A stretch of 23,321 nucleotides of DNA, taken from Candidatus Bipolaricaulota bacterium (GTDB lineage: Bacteria; Bipolaricaulota; Bipolaricaulia; UBA7950; UBA9294). A program made the position numbers and the translations under genes. Location of the stretch: the NCBI GenBank assembly GCA_003979035.1, contig RXOA01000138.1:1-23321 (forward strand), in the 5' to 3' direction. The notes under the pieces are model-generated. The model searched no databases and had not been told where the DNA came from. It was given only the letters and a program-made list of their open reading frames with translations. Positions 1 to 6,950 of this stretch are shown piece by piece. Numbering within the stretch: position 1 is the first letter of the stretch; the number at the start of each line of letters is the position of its first letter.

Positions 1-254
1 CTCTGAATCGGGTAGACGTGCGTCACGGCGACTCCTGAATCGGTCTGGCCGTCTCCGAACCGCCACGCGTATGAGACAATCGTGCCATCCGGGTCCGTCG
101 AAGCCGCCGCATCGAAGTCCACCGATGTCCCCGCGCCGTGGGTGACCGCAAACCGAGCCACCGGATTTCGATTCCCAAAGAGAAAACAACCTCCCAGTAC
201 CAGAATCAGCGCCCCGCATCCAACAGTCAGCACCGCGTTTCGCACCCTGTTCAT
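1..254 (-). CDS. PKD-domain lipoprotein, N-terminal part only (runs off the left edge)
   Basis: Reading leftwards from an ATG at 254, the frame stays open to the window edge (84 residues). The first 23 residues form a lipoprotein signal: a basic start (MNRVRN), a hydrophobic stretch and the lipobox VLGGC, with Cys23 as the likely lipidated residue. Residues 31-83 look like the first strands of a PKD (polycystic kidney disease) Ig-like domain, including FDAAASTDPDGTIVSYAW followed by RFGDG. PKD domains are common in secreted or surface proteins and usually act as spacers or in binding. A GGGGA ribosome site lies just upstream. The rest of the protein, and so its function, is outside the window. 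The lipoprotein call is strong; any enzymatic role is unknown. Confidence 0.8.
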   Translation of the reverse strand, partial: MNRVRNAVLTVGCGALILVLGGCFLFGNRNPVARFAVTHGAGTSVDFDAAASTDPDGTIVSYAWRFGDGQTDSGVAVTHVYPIQ

Positions 255-335
255 CGTTTCCCCTTCTTCAAGCAGCACCCGACGCCCGCTCCATCCCCGA
301 CAAGCCTTGACACTGAAGCGATCCAAGAAGCCTCG

Positions 336-364
336 TTGCAAACGATCTTACAGCTTCGTATAAC
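336..364 (+). promoter_or_regulatory. Probable sigma70 promoter of the alpha/beta hydrolase gene
   Basis: A -35 box TTGCAA (336-341) and a -10 box TATAAC (359-364) are separated by exactly 17 bases. The expected start near 371 gives a leader of about 14 bases that includes the GGAGGG ribosome site before the ATG at 385. Read by eye only. Confidence 0.55.
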
Positions 365-384
365 TCCTGACAATCGGAGGGACC

Positions 385-1191
385 ATGCATACACAACGGA
401 TCGATCCGCCGGGCGCCTGCCTCTGCTATCATGATCTTCCCGGACGAGATCCGGCGTGCGTGTTCTTGCACGGTCTTGGTGCGTCTTCGAGTGCTGATTT
501 CACGGAGATCGCCGGCCTCGCGCCCATGCTTCCCTACCGCCGAATTCTCGTCGACTTCTTCGGCTTCGGGTTCAGCGAGCGCCCCCATGACTTCTCCTAC
601 ACACTCGATGCCCATGCACGGACCATCTTCTTGCTGCTCGGCCACCTTCGGATCCCTCAGCAGTCCTGCATCCTCATTGGTCACAGTATGGGGGGCGCCG
701 TCGCGATCACACTTACCGCCACGGACATGTGCAATGCCGGTGGAATCGTCATCGCCGAAGGTAACCTCGACCCCGGCGGAGGTGTGGTGAGCCGGCCGAT
801 CGCTGAGCAGACCGAGGCCCAGTTCTTGGAGACCGGCTACGCCCGCTTTCTCGATATCCTCGCCCAGCGACCGCATGTTGCTACGTATGCCGCATCGGCC
901 CGAGTCGCCGATCCGCTCGCTCTCTATCGCAGCGCCGTCGCGCTGAAAGCGGGGACCTCTCCCAGCATGCGCGAGCGCCTGGCCACGCTCTCGCTACCGC
1001 GAATGTATCTGTTCGGCGACGAATCGCTCCCCAATCCCGACGAGCCTTGGCTCCGTCAACAAGGGATCGCTGTAGAAGTGATCGCATCCGCCGGACACAA
1101 CATGATGCATGAGAACCCTTCAGGAGTTGCAGATGCCATTGCTCGCGCTGTTTCCCGATGGGAGATCGGAGCGGCAATCAGCAGAGCCTAG
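385..1191 (+). CDS. Alpha/beta-fold hydrolase
   Basis: A 268-residue protein of the alpha/beta hydrolase superfamily. It has the oxyanion-hole region FLHGLG (residues 27-32), the nucleophile elbow GHSMGG with Ser101, and a C-terminal catalytic His in the context SAGHNMMHENP (His238). The acid is probably Asp212, in the strand LFGDES. No signal peptide is visible, so it is likely cytoplasmic. The family covers esterases, lipases, C-C hydrolases and dehalogenases; nothing here fixes the substrate, and the Ser nucleophile argues against a haloalkane dehalogenase. The ATG at 385 follows a GGAGGG site. The gene is monocistronic, divergent from the PKD lipoprotein, and its stop meets the stop of a possible small minus-strand ORF tail to tail. 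Confidence 0.88.
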   Translation: MHTQRIDPPGACLCYHDLPGRDPACVFLHGLGASSSADFTEIAGLAPMLPYRRILVDFFGFGFSERPHDFSYTLDAHARTIFLLLGHLRIPQQSCILIGHSMGGAVAITLTATDMCNAGGIVIAEGNLDPGGGVVSRPIAEQTEAQFLETGYARFLDILAQRPHVATYAASARVADPLALYRSAVALKAGTSPSMRERLATLSLPRMYLFGDESLPNPDEPWLRQQGIAVEVIASAGHNMMHENPSGVADAIARAVSRWEIGAAISRA

Positions 1192-1340
1192 TCTTCGCGG
1201 ATCCGAATCCGCTCCATCATCGGACTCAGCTCCGTCGCTCGGCTCAGGGCGTCGAGTGCAGATCGCCGCTTGAGCTCTATGGCGTCCGACAGCATGCTGG
1301 CGTCGCAGCGACCCCGAAGCCGAACCGGCCGTGTCCGCAT
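1188..1340 (-). CDS. Possible small hypothetical protein (50 residues)
   Basis: An open frame starts at an ATG at 1340 and stops at a TAG at 1188-1190. It has a GGAG six bases before the ATG and codons largely ending in G or C, like its neighbours. The product is very basic at the N-terminus (MRTRPVRLRGR) and then probably helical (LSDAIELKRRSALDALSRATEL). It begins 45 bases past the hom stop on the same strand, so it could be translated from the hom transcript. Its stop overlaps the hydrolase stop by 3 bases, in a CTAG. No family was recognised, and a chance ORF in GC-rich DNA is a real alternative. Confidence 0.33.
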   Translation of the reverse strand: MRTRPVRLRGRCDASMLSDAIELKRRSALDALSRATELSPMMERIRIRED

Positions 1341-1385
1341 TCCTCTCTCCGGATCCCCATCCCGCCGCTCGGGGCGCCGGCCCGA

Positions 1386-2438
1386 TTACGGGGATTCGTA
1401 GATGTCCAGAATGTCCCGCAGCATGGTCGCCGCCGAAGGAAGCGGCGTAGGTTCATCAATCTTGAGCGTGATCGTCCCGTAGATATCGGTCTCGAACACG
1501 ACCCCCATTTCCGTCCGCCCTAGCCCCGCAAGCGGATGTCCACGCTTGAGAACCGTCGGCTCAACCATCAGATGCCACGACCGATTCGGATCGTCATCCT
1601 CCTCGGCCGTAGCGAGCAGCCGCAGCACGCCCCCGCGGACTTGCGCGTCGCGCACTTGCTTCGCGCCGATCCCACGGACTCCCGTTCGCAGGACATCCGC
1701 CAGCGTCACGTCGGCACCCGCTCCAAGCACGGCTCGCGCCAGGATGACAAGCTTCGCTGCCGCATCCCATCCATCCAGATCCCACGAACCATCGCCTTCC
1801 AGAACCCCGTTCTCGTTGGCGTCGCGACACGCCTCCTCCCACGATGCCCCGGCGGCCAGCAAGTCGAGAATGTATCCCGTCGCCAGATTCGGAACGGCGA
1901 GGATTCTGCGCACGACAGCCCCCCGGAGATCCCGCATCCCCACATACAACGCCGGCAACCCCCCGGCGACGGTGCCGTCAAACCGAAGCTGTGCGCCATG
2001 CGAACGCGCCAACTCTGCCAGCTCAATGCCGGCAACGACGATCGGCCCCTTGTTGGGGGTGACCACATGAATTCCACGCATGAGAGCAGCTCGAAGGATC
2101 GACACGGCGGGTTCCGCGCCTTGCTCAAAGCAGACGGGAGTGGCCTCGCATAGCACGTCAAGGGCGACATCGCAAACAAGGCTTCCGGCATCCCCACCCT
2201 CGATCCCCCCCGGCAGCTCCGCCACCGATCGGCCTTGCTCTTTCAATCGAACAACGCGATCGACTTCGAATCCCTTGTCAGATGCCGCAATGGCAGTGCC
2301 GCCCGAATCGGCGACGCCAACGACCCGAATCGCCAATCCATACTTGGAGGCGAGCAGCCTTTCCTTGTCTCCGAGCAGCCCAAGAAAGCGCCGGCCAAGA
2401 TTCCCAACACCCACGACGGCAACGCGCACTGTCCGCAT
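1386..2438 (-). CDS. hom: Homoserine dehydrogenase (short form without ACT domain)
   Basis: A 350-residue homoserine dehydrogenase, which reduces aspartate semialdehyde to homoserine with NAD(P)H in the threonine/methionine branch. The N-terminal Rossmann motif is VGVGNLGRR (residues 9-17). The TPNKGPI segment holds the conserved Lys130, and FDGTVAGGLPAL (153-164) is the family's VaGGiP signature. The substrate-domain motif DLDGWDAAAKL (220-230) supplies the usual Asp/Lys pair. The protein ends after the catalytic domain, with no C-terminal ACT domain, so threonine feedback through ACT is not expected. The start is the ATG at 2438, because a perfect AGGAGG precedes it; the frame is open further upstream, but that extension has no family similarity. 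The family's NGTTNYIL motif reads PNLATGYIL here, a mild divergence. Divergent from the LolA-like gene. Confidence 0.93.
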   Translation of the reverse strand: MRTVRVAVVGVGNLGRRFLGLLGDKERLLASKYGLAIRVVGVADSGGTAIAASDKGFEVDRVVRLKEQGRSVAELPGGIEGGDAGSLVCDVALDVLCEATPVCFEQGAEPAVSILRAALMRGIHVVTPNKGPIVVAGIELAELARSHGAQLRFDGTVAGGLPALYVGMRDLRGAVVRRILAVPNLATGYILDLLAAGASWEEACRDANENGVLEGDGSWDLDGWDAAAKLVILARAVLGAGADVTLADVLRTGVRGIGAKQVRDAQVRGGVLRLLATAEEDDDPNRSWHLMVEPTVLKRGHPLAGLGRTEMGVVFETDIYGTITLKIDEPTPLPSAATMLRDILDIYESP

Positions 2439-2488
2439 GGTAGTCCTCCTGACGTTCAAGAATCGCATCCAGGGAAGAAACATCGGGC

Positions 2489-2540
2489 TTCGAAGCATCC
2501 CCGAAACGCACGTATACTTGGGCGAGCACGGTCTTGCCAA
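2489..2540. promoter_or_regulatory. Overlapping divergent promoters between hom and the LolA-like gene
   Basis: Plus strand: TTCGAA (2489-2494), an 18-base spacer, then TATACT (2513-2518), reading to the gene at 2551. Minus strand: TTGGCA (complement of 2535-2540), an 18-base spacer, then TATACG (complement of 2511-2516), reading to hom. The two -10 boxes overlap on the shared TATA, so only one polymerase could occupy the site at a time. Read by eye; the plus-strand -35 is weak. Confidence 0.4.
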
Positions 2541-2550
2541 GGAGGAACGC

Positions 2551-3717
2551 ATGGAACAGTCGCTTCGGGAGTTCGTGATCGCCGCGCAGAGCGCATACAT
2601 CGCGGGATCCGGATTCAGCGCGGTTCAGACGGTGGAAGCCGGAGACACTCGGATGACGGCATCCGTCTCCGTAGACCACCCGTTCGTTTCCGTGGAGTAT
2701 CAATCCTACGCCGATCCCTTCTCCAAGTTGCAGGAACTGTTGCTCGGCAACGTCGAGTACAGCGCCGACGATATCCCGAACCTTCGCGCCGTCTATGACG
2801 GCAAGACCACATGGATCCACGACCGCAGCCGTGACATTGCCGTGCGCCACGCCGGTTGGCATGTTCCGTCCCCATTCCCATCCCTGCGAACGCTGGGCGA
2901 ACTCCGCTTCCTTACGCAGCTGACCAGCGACTTCCTCTTCGCCGAAGGTACGCCCGAGTCCCTGCACGGTCGACAGGGGCGCGAAGTTCACTTGAAGCCG
3001 CGGTTCCCTTCGGAATCGCAATTGCTGCGCGAGCTCCGTTTCCCGTTCCGAAAGGCGAGCATCCTGTTCGACGCCGAGACATATTTTCCCCTCCGGATCG
3101 TCGCTCATCCCGCTGAAGGATCCTCCTGGACGATGCTTCTCCCACCGGACTCTCCTGTTGTCCTGACCTATCGTGATGTCCATCGCAATCCACCGGAAGC
3201 GCGCCTTCGGTACGTACCTTCGGAAGACACGCGCCAATTCATCGCTCGGACCGTGAGCATCGCAGACGTAGCCGAGCTGTGGCCGGTTCCGCTCCCCCTG
3301 GATGCCCTTCGAGAACTCGGCTACCACGTTCCCGGGGAGCGTGCCCATGTGGTGTGGGACTCAGCCGCCGGTCAAGGCCAGGTGACCCTCGAATTCCAGG
3401 CGGCACCAGATGTTTCGCCTCAATCCGACGCTCCCGATGAACCTGCCCGACTCATCCTGCGCGCGTCGAACTTCCTGCTCCACAATCTTGGGAGACGCAA
3501 GGCCAACATTTCAGAGCACGGAATCGTGCATGAAATCCGCAGCCACCGTGTCCGCATTCTCGATCGGTCATCGCTTGCGACGAATGGAAACGACGTCCCC
3601 GGCTTACCGGAGATTCGCGAGGCATTCTGGGAGACCGACGGTCTCTTCTGGTTTCTTCTCGGAGAGCGACTGGATGAGTCCTCTCTCCTTGAGATCCTGT
3701 CGCCTCTTATTGAGTAG
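2551..3717 (+). CDS. LolA/RseB-like (outer-membrane-lipoprotein-sorting fold) protein without signal peptide
   Basis: A 388-residue protein. The start is the ATG at 2551, directly behind AAGGAGG; the longer open frame upstream is antisense to hom. The N-terminal two thirds alternate beta strands in the manner of the LolA/MucB(RseB) half-barrel, for example GFSAVQTVEAGDTRMTASVS and later REVHLKPRFP and ASILFDAETYFPLRIV. The C-terminal stretch EAFWETDGLFWFLLGERLD resembles the DUF4367/RseB-type end domain (a 'W..dgl.f.L.Ge.l...ell' pattern). These relatives normally act outside the cytoplasmic membrane, in lipoprotein transport or in sensing for anti-sigma factors, but no signal peptide or membrane anchor can be seen in this protein. 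The gene stands alone. The fold assignment is tentative, based on pattern, and the function is unknown. Confidence 0.7.
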   Translation: MEQSLREFVIAAQSAYIAGSGFSAVQTVEAGDTRMTASVSVDHPFVSVEYQSYADPFSKLQELLLGNVEYSADDIPNLRAVYDGKTTWIHDRSRDIAVRHAGWHVPSPFPSLRTLGELRFLTQLTSDFLFAEGTPESLHGRQGREVHLKPRFPSESQLLRELRFPFRKASILFDAETYFPLRIVAHPAEGSSWTMLLPPDSPVVLTYRDVHRNPPEARLRYVPSEDTRQFIARTVSIADVAELWPVPLPLDALRELGYHVPGERAHVVWDSAAGQGQVTLEFQAAPDVSPQSDAPDEPARLILRASNFLLHNLGRRKANISEHGIVHEIRSHRVRILDRSSLATNGNDVPGLPEIREAFWETDGLFWFLLGERLDESSLLEILSPLIE

Positions 3718-3730
3718 GATCTGAAGACAT

Positions 3731-3768
3731 GATGGCGTCTCGAGCAACTACCCGCTCGAGACGCCATC
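3731..3768. terminator. Perfect 15-bp hairpin between convergent genes, possible bidirectional terminator
   Basis: Bases 3731-3745 and 3754-3768 are exact reverse complements, leaving an 8-base loop. The hairpin sits 13 bases after the stop of the LolA-like gene. The stop codon of the convergent RHH gene lies at the edge of the loop, so one arm encodes its last residues. Neither side has a clear run of T, so factor-independent termination is uncertain; RNA stabilisation is an alternative. Confidence 0.55.
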
Positions 3769-3957
3769 AACGCGCATCACTTCAAACAACGCATCCTCTA
3801 AAATCTGCTCCTCGCCTCGCGTTGCCATTTCGCGCAGCACATAACTGCCGACGGCCACGTTCAGCTCCTCGACAAGGGAACGCTGGTTCGCCGCCGCAAT
3901 CAACGCAAGGCTGCGCAACATCGTTCGGTCAAGCACGTCATCTGGGTGATCCACCAC
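3748..3957 (-). CDS. Small ribbon-helix-helix-like DNA-binding protein (CopG/Arc type)
   Basis: A 69-residue protein starting at a GTG (3957; two GTG codons in a row) placed seven bases after GGAGG. An upstream ATG at 4032 lacks such a site and would add a non-family extension. Residues 8-43 fit the ribbon-helix-helix pattern: VLDRTMLRSLALIAAANQRS, then LVEELNVAVGSYVLREM, in which the turn NQRSLVEELN corresponds to the usual 'grS..eEi'. Such proteins act as dimers, as repressors or antitoxins. No toxin gene is adjacent, so an orphan regulator is the simplest reading. Its last codons form one arm of the hairpin at 3731-3768. The RHH call rests on pattern only. Confidence 0.68.
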   Translation of the reverse strand: MVDHPDDVLDRTMLRSLALIAAANQRSLVEELNVAVGSYVLREMATRGEEQILEDALFEVMRVDGVSSG

Positions 3958-4310
3958 GGCAGAGCCTCCTAGCAGAAGAGGTACATCCGAAGACCACCGA
4001 TATCGATACACGACCTGCGGGGGATGAGTCAAGAGCTGTCACGACCCGAGCGGCGCTCCCCGGCTGTTTCCACGAAGCCCCTAGCCAGGCGAGTTTCCGA
4101 GAAAAACCCCGAATTCGTTCGTTTCGCGCACACGCTTCTCTTGGGCTCTTCCGCCCACCATAGGACGTTTGTCACCCCGACGCGTCACTGGCCCTTACGC
4201 CGCATTTCTACGGGCTCAGCGAACATTGGGACATTCGCTACCGAGCGTCACCCGACGAACTGCCCTCTCCTATTGCCGACAGCACGTCCCACTGCCCGTC
4301 GGCGAAGGCG
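3958..4310. other. 353-base stretch without a recognised gene
   Basis: Apart from the RHH leader and promoter in its first 75 bases, no frame here resembles a protein family. Two modest inverted repeats are visible. AGCGAA/TTCGCT at 4218-4239 has a 10-base loop. GCCGAC/GTCGGC at 4275-4303 has a 17-base loop, lies just downstream of the minus-strand DUF4282-like gene and may help end its transcript. Neither has a T run. No tRNA or other RNA gene was recognised. Confidence 0.5.
4003..4032 (-). promoter_or_regulatory. Probable promoter of the RHH gene with overlapping palindrome
   Basis: On the minus strand, TTGACT (complement of 4027-4032) and TATCGA (complement of 4003-4008) are 18 bases apart. 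This gives a leader of about 40 bases to the GTG at 3957. The palindrome CGATATCG (3998-4005) overlaps the downstream edge of the -10 box and would suit autorepression by an RHH dimer; that is inference. Confidence 0.42.
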
Positions 4311-4547
4311 TCACTCGCTGTCCCGTCCCGCCATCGAGAAGATGGCCATGATCACTTCGCACAACACCCGGACAACCACCGGACCGACAAACAACCAGAT
4401 CAGCCCGTTGATGATCGCCGCGGCGCCGCCGAACTTGCTGGCGAGCATCGTGATCCCGCGAATCACACTGACACCCACCCCCATCCAGAACACGATCTGA
4501 ATCAAACGGGGGGTCAGGAACCGCTCGAAGCTCAAGTACTCTCTCAT
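4311..4547 (-). CDS. DUF4282-like small membrane protein
   Basis: A 78-residue protein with two predicted membrane segments (about residues 14-36 and 42-72). The start is MREYLSFERFLTP, and the segment GLIWLFVGPVVVRVLCEVIM matches the general DUF4282 pattern of 'l.lgpl..Ri..El'. The conserved Arg and Glu in the second helix are present (VRVLCEV). Family function is unknown. An AAGGAAGG site lies five bases before the ATG. It is divergent from lspA and monocistronic. The overlapping plus-strand frame at 4024-4500 has a low-complexity Thr/Pro/Arg composition and is taken as an antisense shadow. Confidence 0.8.
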   Translation of the reverse strand: MREYLSFERFLTPRLIQIVFWMGVGVSVIRGITMLASKFGGAAAIINGLIWLFVGPVVVRVLCEVIMAIFSMAGRDSE

Positions 4548-4646
4548 CGTTACCTTCCTTTCTTGCCGTGTAGTCTGCCGACATTGCCTAGGCTACCACG
4601 GACGACGTACCGACGACAACTAAACGCCGATACAGTCCAATGGGAC

Positions 4647-4675
4647 TTGATTCCAAGCATGCGGAAGAGTAGTCT
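4647..4675 (+). promoter_or_regulatory. Candidate promoter of lspA-tmk-dnaN
   Basis: TTGATT (4647-4652) and TAGTCT (4670-4675) are 17 bases apart. The expected transcription start at about 4682 would fall at the favoured ATG of lspA (4683), giving a leaderless or nearly leaderless message. The -10 box is only a moderate match. If translation instead begins at the ATG at 4659, this promoter cannot be the functional one. Confidence 0.33.
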
Positions 4676-4682
4676 GTCCACC

Positions 4683-5150
4683 ATGTTGCGCATGCTTCGT
4701 TTCGTGCCTCCGCTGGCTCTTGTCGCCTTGGACCAGGTTCTCAAGCACCACATCCTATCACGCTATCCTCCTGGAATCGCTCGGCCGCTCCTCGGGGATT
4801 GGGTAAGACTATCGGTCGCACAGAACCCGGGCGGAGCATTCGGCCTATTTCCCGGGCACAGCGAGCTGTTCCTCGCTGTATCTTCGTTGGTTGTTCTTGC
4901 CCTGGTGATCTTGCTTGTGGCCGTGAGGCGGATTCCGACCTTCTATCGCTTCGGTCTACCGCTTCTTCTCGCTGGCGCAGCCGGGAACTTGATTGACCGC
5001 GCTTTCCTCGGGTACGTTGTCGACTACGTCGAGGTTCACGGGTTCTCGGTCTTCAACCTCGCCGATGCCTGTATCGTCGTCGGAGTTTTGCTGGTGGCAA
5101 TCGGCCTCGTATTTGGGAAGGATACCGAATGGTCTGGCAAGGCAAGCTGA
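4683..5150 (+). CDS. lspA: Lipoprotein signal peptidase (signal peptidase II)
   Basis: Aspartyl peptidase of the inner membrane that removes signal peptides from prolipoproteins after lipidation of the +1 Cys. With the start at 4683 it has 155 residues, the usual family length. The conserved blocks are all there: LALVALDQVLK (11-21), AQNPGGAFGLF (46-56), AGAAGNLIDRAFLGYVVDYVEV with catalytic Asp114, and FSVFNLADA with catalytic Asp128. Four membrane helices are apparent. In-frame ATGs exist at 4659, 4683 and 4692. None has a strong ribosome site; 4683 places the first helix where the family has it. The end overlaps tmk by 22 bases, so the two are co-transcribed. Its substrates should include the PKD lipoprotein at the left edge. 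Confidence 0.93.
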   Translation: MLRMLRFVPPLALVALDQVLKHHILSRYPPGIARPLLGDWVRLSVAQNPGGAFGLFPGHSELFLAVSSLVVLALVILLVAVRRIPTFYRFGLPLLLAGAAGNLIDRAFLGYVVDYVEVHGFSVFNLADACIVVGVLLVAIGLVFGKDTEWSGKAS

Positions 5151-5764
5151 TCGTGTTTGAGGGACTCGACTTTACCGGGAAGTCGACCCAAGCGCGGCTT
5201 CTTGGCGAGGATCTGCGGAAACAAGGATACGAAGTGACCCTGACGCGTGAGCCGGGAGGGACGAGTATTGGCGAGCAGGTTCGCCAGATTCTCCTTTCGG
5301 ACAGGAATCACGATCTCGCTGCCCTGTCGGAGCTTCTTCTGTTCATGACCTGCCGGGCCCAGCTTACGCGCGAGGTCATCGAACCCGCGCTGGCCGCCGG
5401 GAACGTCGTCATCTCCAGCCGCTATCGGATGTCGAGTCTTGCCTATCAAGGATACGGCCGAGGGCTGGATCTCGATCTCATTCGCCGCCTCAATGACGCC
5501 GCGACCCATCACCGGCCTTCGGATCTTGTGATCTTCCTTGATGTCGGTCCTTCGGACGCGCTTGCGCGGCGCGGCGCTCACCCCGACCGAATCGAGCAGG
5601 AAGAGATTTCGTTCTTTCAACGAATCTATGATGGCTACAAGCAACTGCTTCTCGATGAGCCGAAAGCACTCATTGTGCCGGCAACGGAGGACATCGAGAC
5701 GGTTGCGATCGAGATCCGGCATCAGATGCAGGCAATTTCCTCCGCCGAAAACGATCGGGTATGA
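5129..5764 (+). CDS. tmk: Thymidylate kinase
   Basis: Phosphorylates dTMP to dTDP with ATP, an essential step of dTTP synthesis. The product is 211 residues. The P-loop is FEGLDFTGKST (10-20), the dTMP-binding region contains TREPGGTSIGEQVR (39-52), and the block LAYQGYGRGLD (104-114) and the LID segment LARRGAHPDRIEQE are typical. The DRX motif, normally 'DRY', reads ISSRYRMSS, so the usual Asp is Ser97. A GGAAGGA site before the ATG lies inside the lspA end (22-base overlap), and dnaN follows after 34 bases. This links nucleotide supply with the replication clamp. The holB gene often found beside tmk is absent here. Confidence 0.94.
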   Translation: MVWQGKLIVFEGLDFTGKSTQARLLGEDLRKQGYEVTLTREPGGTSIGEQVRQILLSDRNHDLAALSELLLFMTCRAQLTREVIEPALAAGNVVISSRYRMSSLAYQGYGRGLDLDLIRRLNDAATHHRPSDLVIFLDVGPSDALARRGAHPDRIEQEEISFFQRIYDGYKQLLLDEPKALIVPATEDIETVAIEIRHQMQAISSAENDRV

Positions 5765-5798
5765 TCGCAGTGGAGCTTGTTCTTGTAAGGGGGATTTC

Positions 5799-6950
5799 AT
5801 GAATTTCGTCTGCGCCAAGTCCGCCCTGGTTACGGGTGTCAAACTGGCTGGTTACGCGCTGGGAACGAGAACCAGCATGCCGATCCTCGGAGGCGTCAAG
5901 CTGACGGTCCGCGGGAATTCTCTTGAGCTCTATGCGACCGACCTCGAACGCGCATTGAGCTGCACGGTGCCGATCGAGAACTCGGGGCCGGATGGATCCG
6001 CCGTGTTGAACGGATCGGTCTTTGTGCGAATTGCCCAGCACCTGCCGGAGGACGAGGAGATTCAGATCAAGGGCAACGACTCCGACAGCACGGTCGTTCA
6101 CCTTCGCTGTGGAGAGACATCGTTTGACCTGCCGACGCTTCCCGTCGAGGACTACCCCGAAGCATTCAGTCTTCCTGATACGAAAGTTGCTGCGCTCGCG
6201 GCGGCACGATTCCATCGCGCATTGGAACAGACCGCGTTCGCAGCGCTCAAGGCCGGCGAGACAACGCGTCTCAGTCTCACCGGGGTGGCGATTGTTCTGA
6301 AGGACGGCGCCGCGAAGCTCGTTGCCACCAACGGATACCGCCTGTCGATGAAGACCATCGAGGTCTTGGAGATCCTCGAGGAAGGCGAGTTCCTTGTTGA
6401 AGCGGGCGTGCTCGGAGATCTTGATCGCGTCCTTTCTCAGCTTGGAGCGGAAGAAGTCGTTCTGTTCCGCGGTGAAGGACAGTTGTTCTTCCAGGCTGGC
6501 GGCGTGGTGTTCATGGCGAAGACCATTGCTGAGGAGTTCCCTGACTTCGAGCGTGTCGTTCCCAAGGACAATCCGATCGCACTGTCTTTTAACCGCCGGG
6601 CTCTCTACGACACCCTCCAGCGAATGGCGATTACCGCCGCCGAGGAATCCGGAGCGGTCACGGTTCGCGCGTCTTCCGACGAAACAGCCGTTCGGATCTC
6701 ATCATCGTCAAAGGACAAGGGGGAAGGCGAAGAGCGCGTTCGCCTTGCCAACGCGCCCGAGCAGGACATCGACATTGCGTTCAAGGCGGAGTATCTGCTC
6801 GACGCACTCAAACGGATGGATTCCGAGGAGATCGCCATGCACCTCTCATCGACCGAGAAGGCCGGTTTGATTGAGCCTTCGGGCGATCCGTTCGCCGAAG
6901 AAGACTCCGGTTTTCTCTATGTGTGCATGCCGGTCCGTCTGACGAGTTGA
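5799..6950 (+). CDS. dnaN: DNA polymerase III beta subunit (sliding clamp)
   Basis: The ring-shaped processivity clamp of the replicative polymerase, 383 residues, the normal size. Recognisable features are the start MNFVCAKSALVTGVKLAGYALGTR, the segment TSMPILGGVKLTVRGNSLEL typical of domain 1, ATNGYRLSMK in domain 2 (the 'atDghRLa' motif), EEFPDFERVVPKD at the domain 2-3 junction, and the C-terminal YVCMPVRL corresponding to the family's 'lMPvRl' tail that helps form the client-binding pocket. The start is the ATG at 5799 behind AAGGGGG; the long open frame upstream only overlaps tmk. It is the last gene of lspA-tmk-dnaN and is not next to dnaA, its most common neighbour. It converges with alaS across a 178-base gap in which no clear terminator was seen. 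Confidence 0.96.
   Translation: MNFVCAKSALVTGVKLAGYALGTRTSMPILGGVKLTVRGNSLELYATDLERALSCTVPIENSGPDGSAVLNGSVFVRIAQHLPEDEEIQIKGNDSDSTVVHLRCGETSFDLPTLPVEDYPEAFSLPDTKVAALAAARFHRALEQTAFAALKAGETTRLSLTGVAIVLKDGAAKLVATNGYRLSMKTIEVLEILEEGEFLVEAGVLGDLDRVLSQLGAEEVVLFRGEGQLFFQAGGVVFMAKTIAEEFPDFERVVPKDNPIALSFNRRALYDTLQRMAITAAEESGAVTVRASSDETAVRISSSSKDKGEGEERVRLANAPEQDIDIAFKAEYLLDALKRMDSEEIAMHLSSTEKAGLIEPSGDPFAEEDSGFLYVCMPVRLTS

Noticed and set aside
307..312. Consensus -35 box TTGACA
   Set aside because: No acceptable -10 box at 16-18 bases; the pair at 336-364 is better placed for the hydrolase gene.
2278..3348. 356-codon minus-strand open frame
   Set aside because: Antisense to the LolA-like gene, has no ribosome site at its start and overlaps the beginning of hom.
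4024..4500. 158-codon plus-strand open frame
   Set aside because: Half of it is antisense to the DUF4282-like gene, and the product is rich in Thr, Pro and Arg with no motif.
4548..4682. TTGTCG-18-TAGCCT as a promoter for the DUF4282-like gene
   Set aside because: The -10 box is a poor match, and several equally weak pairs can be found in the same gap.
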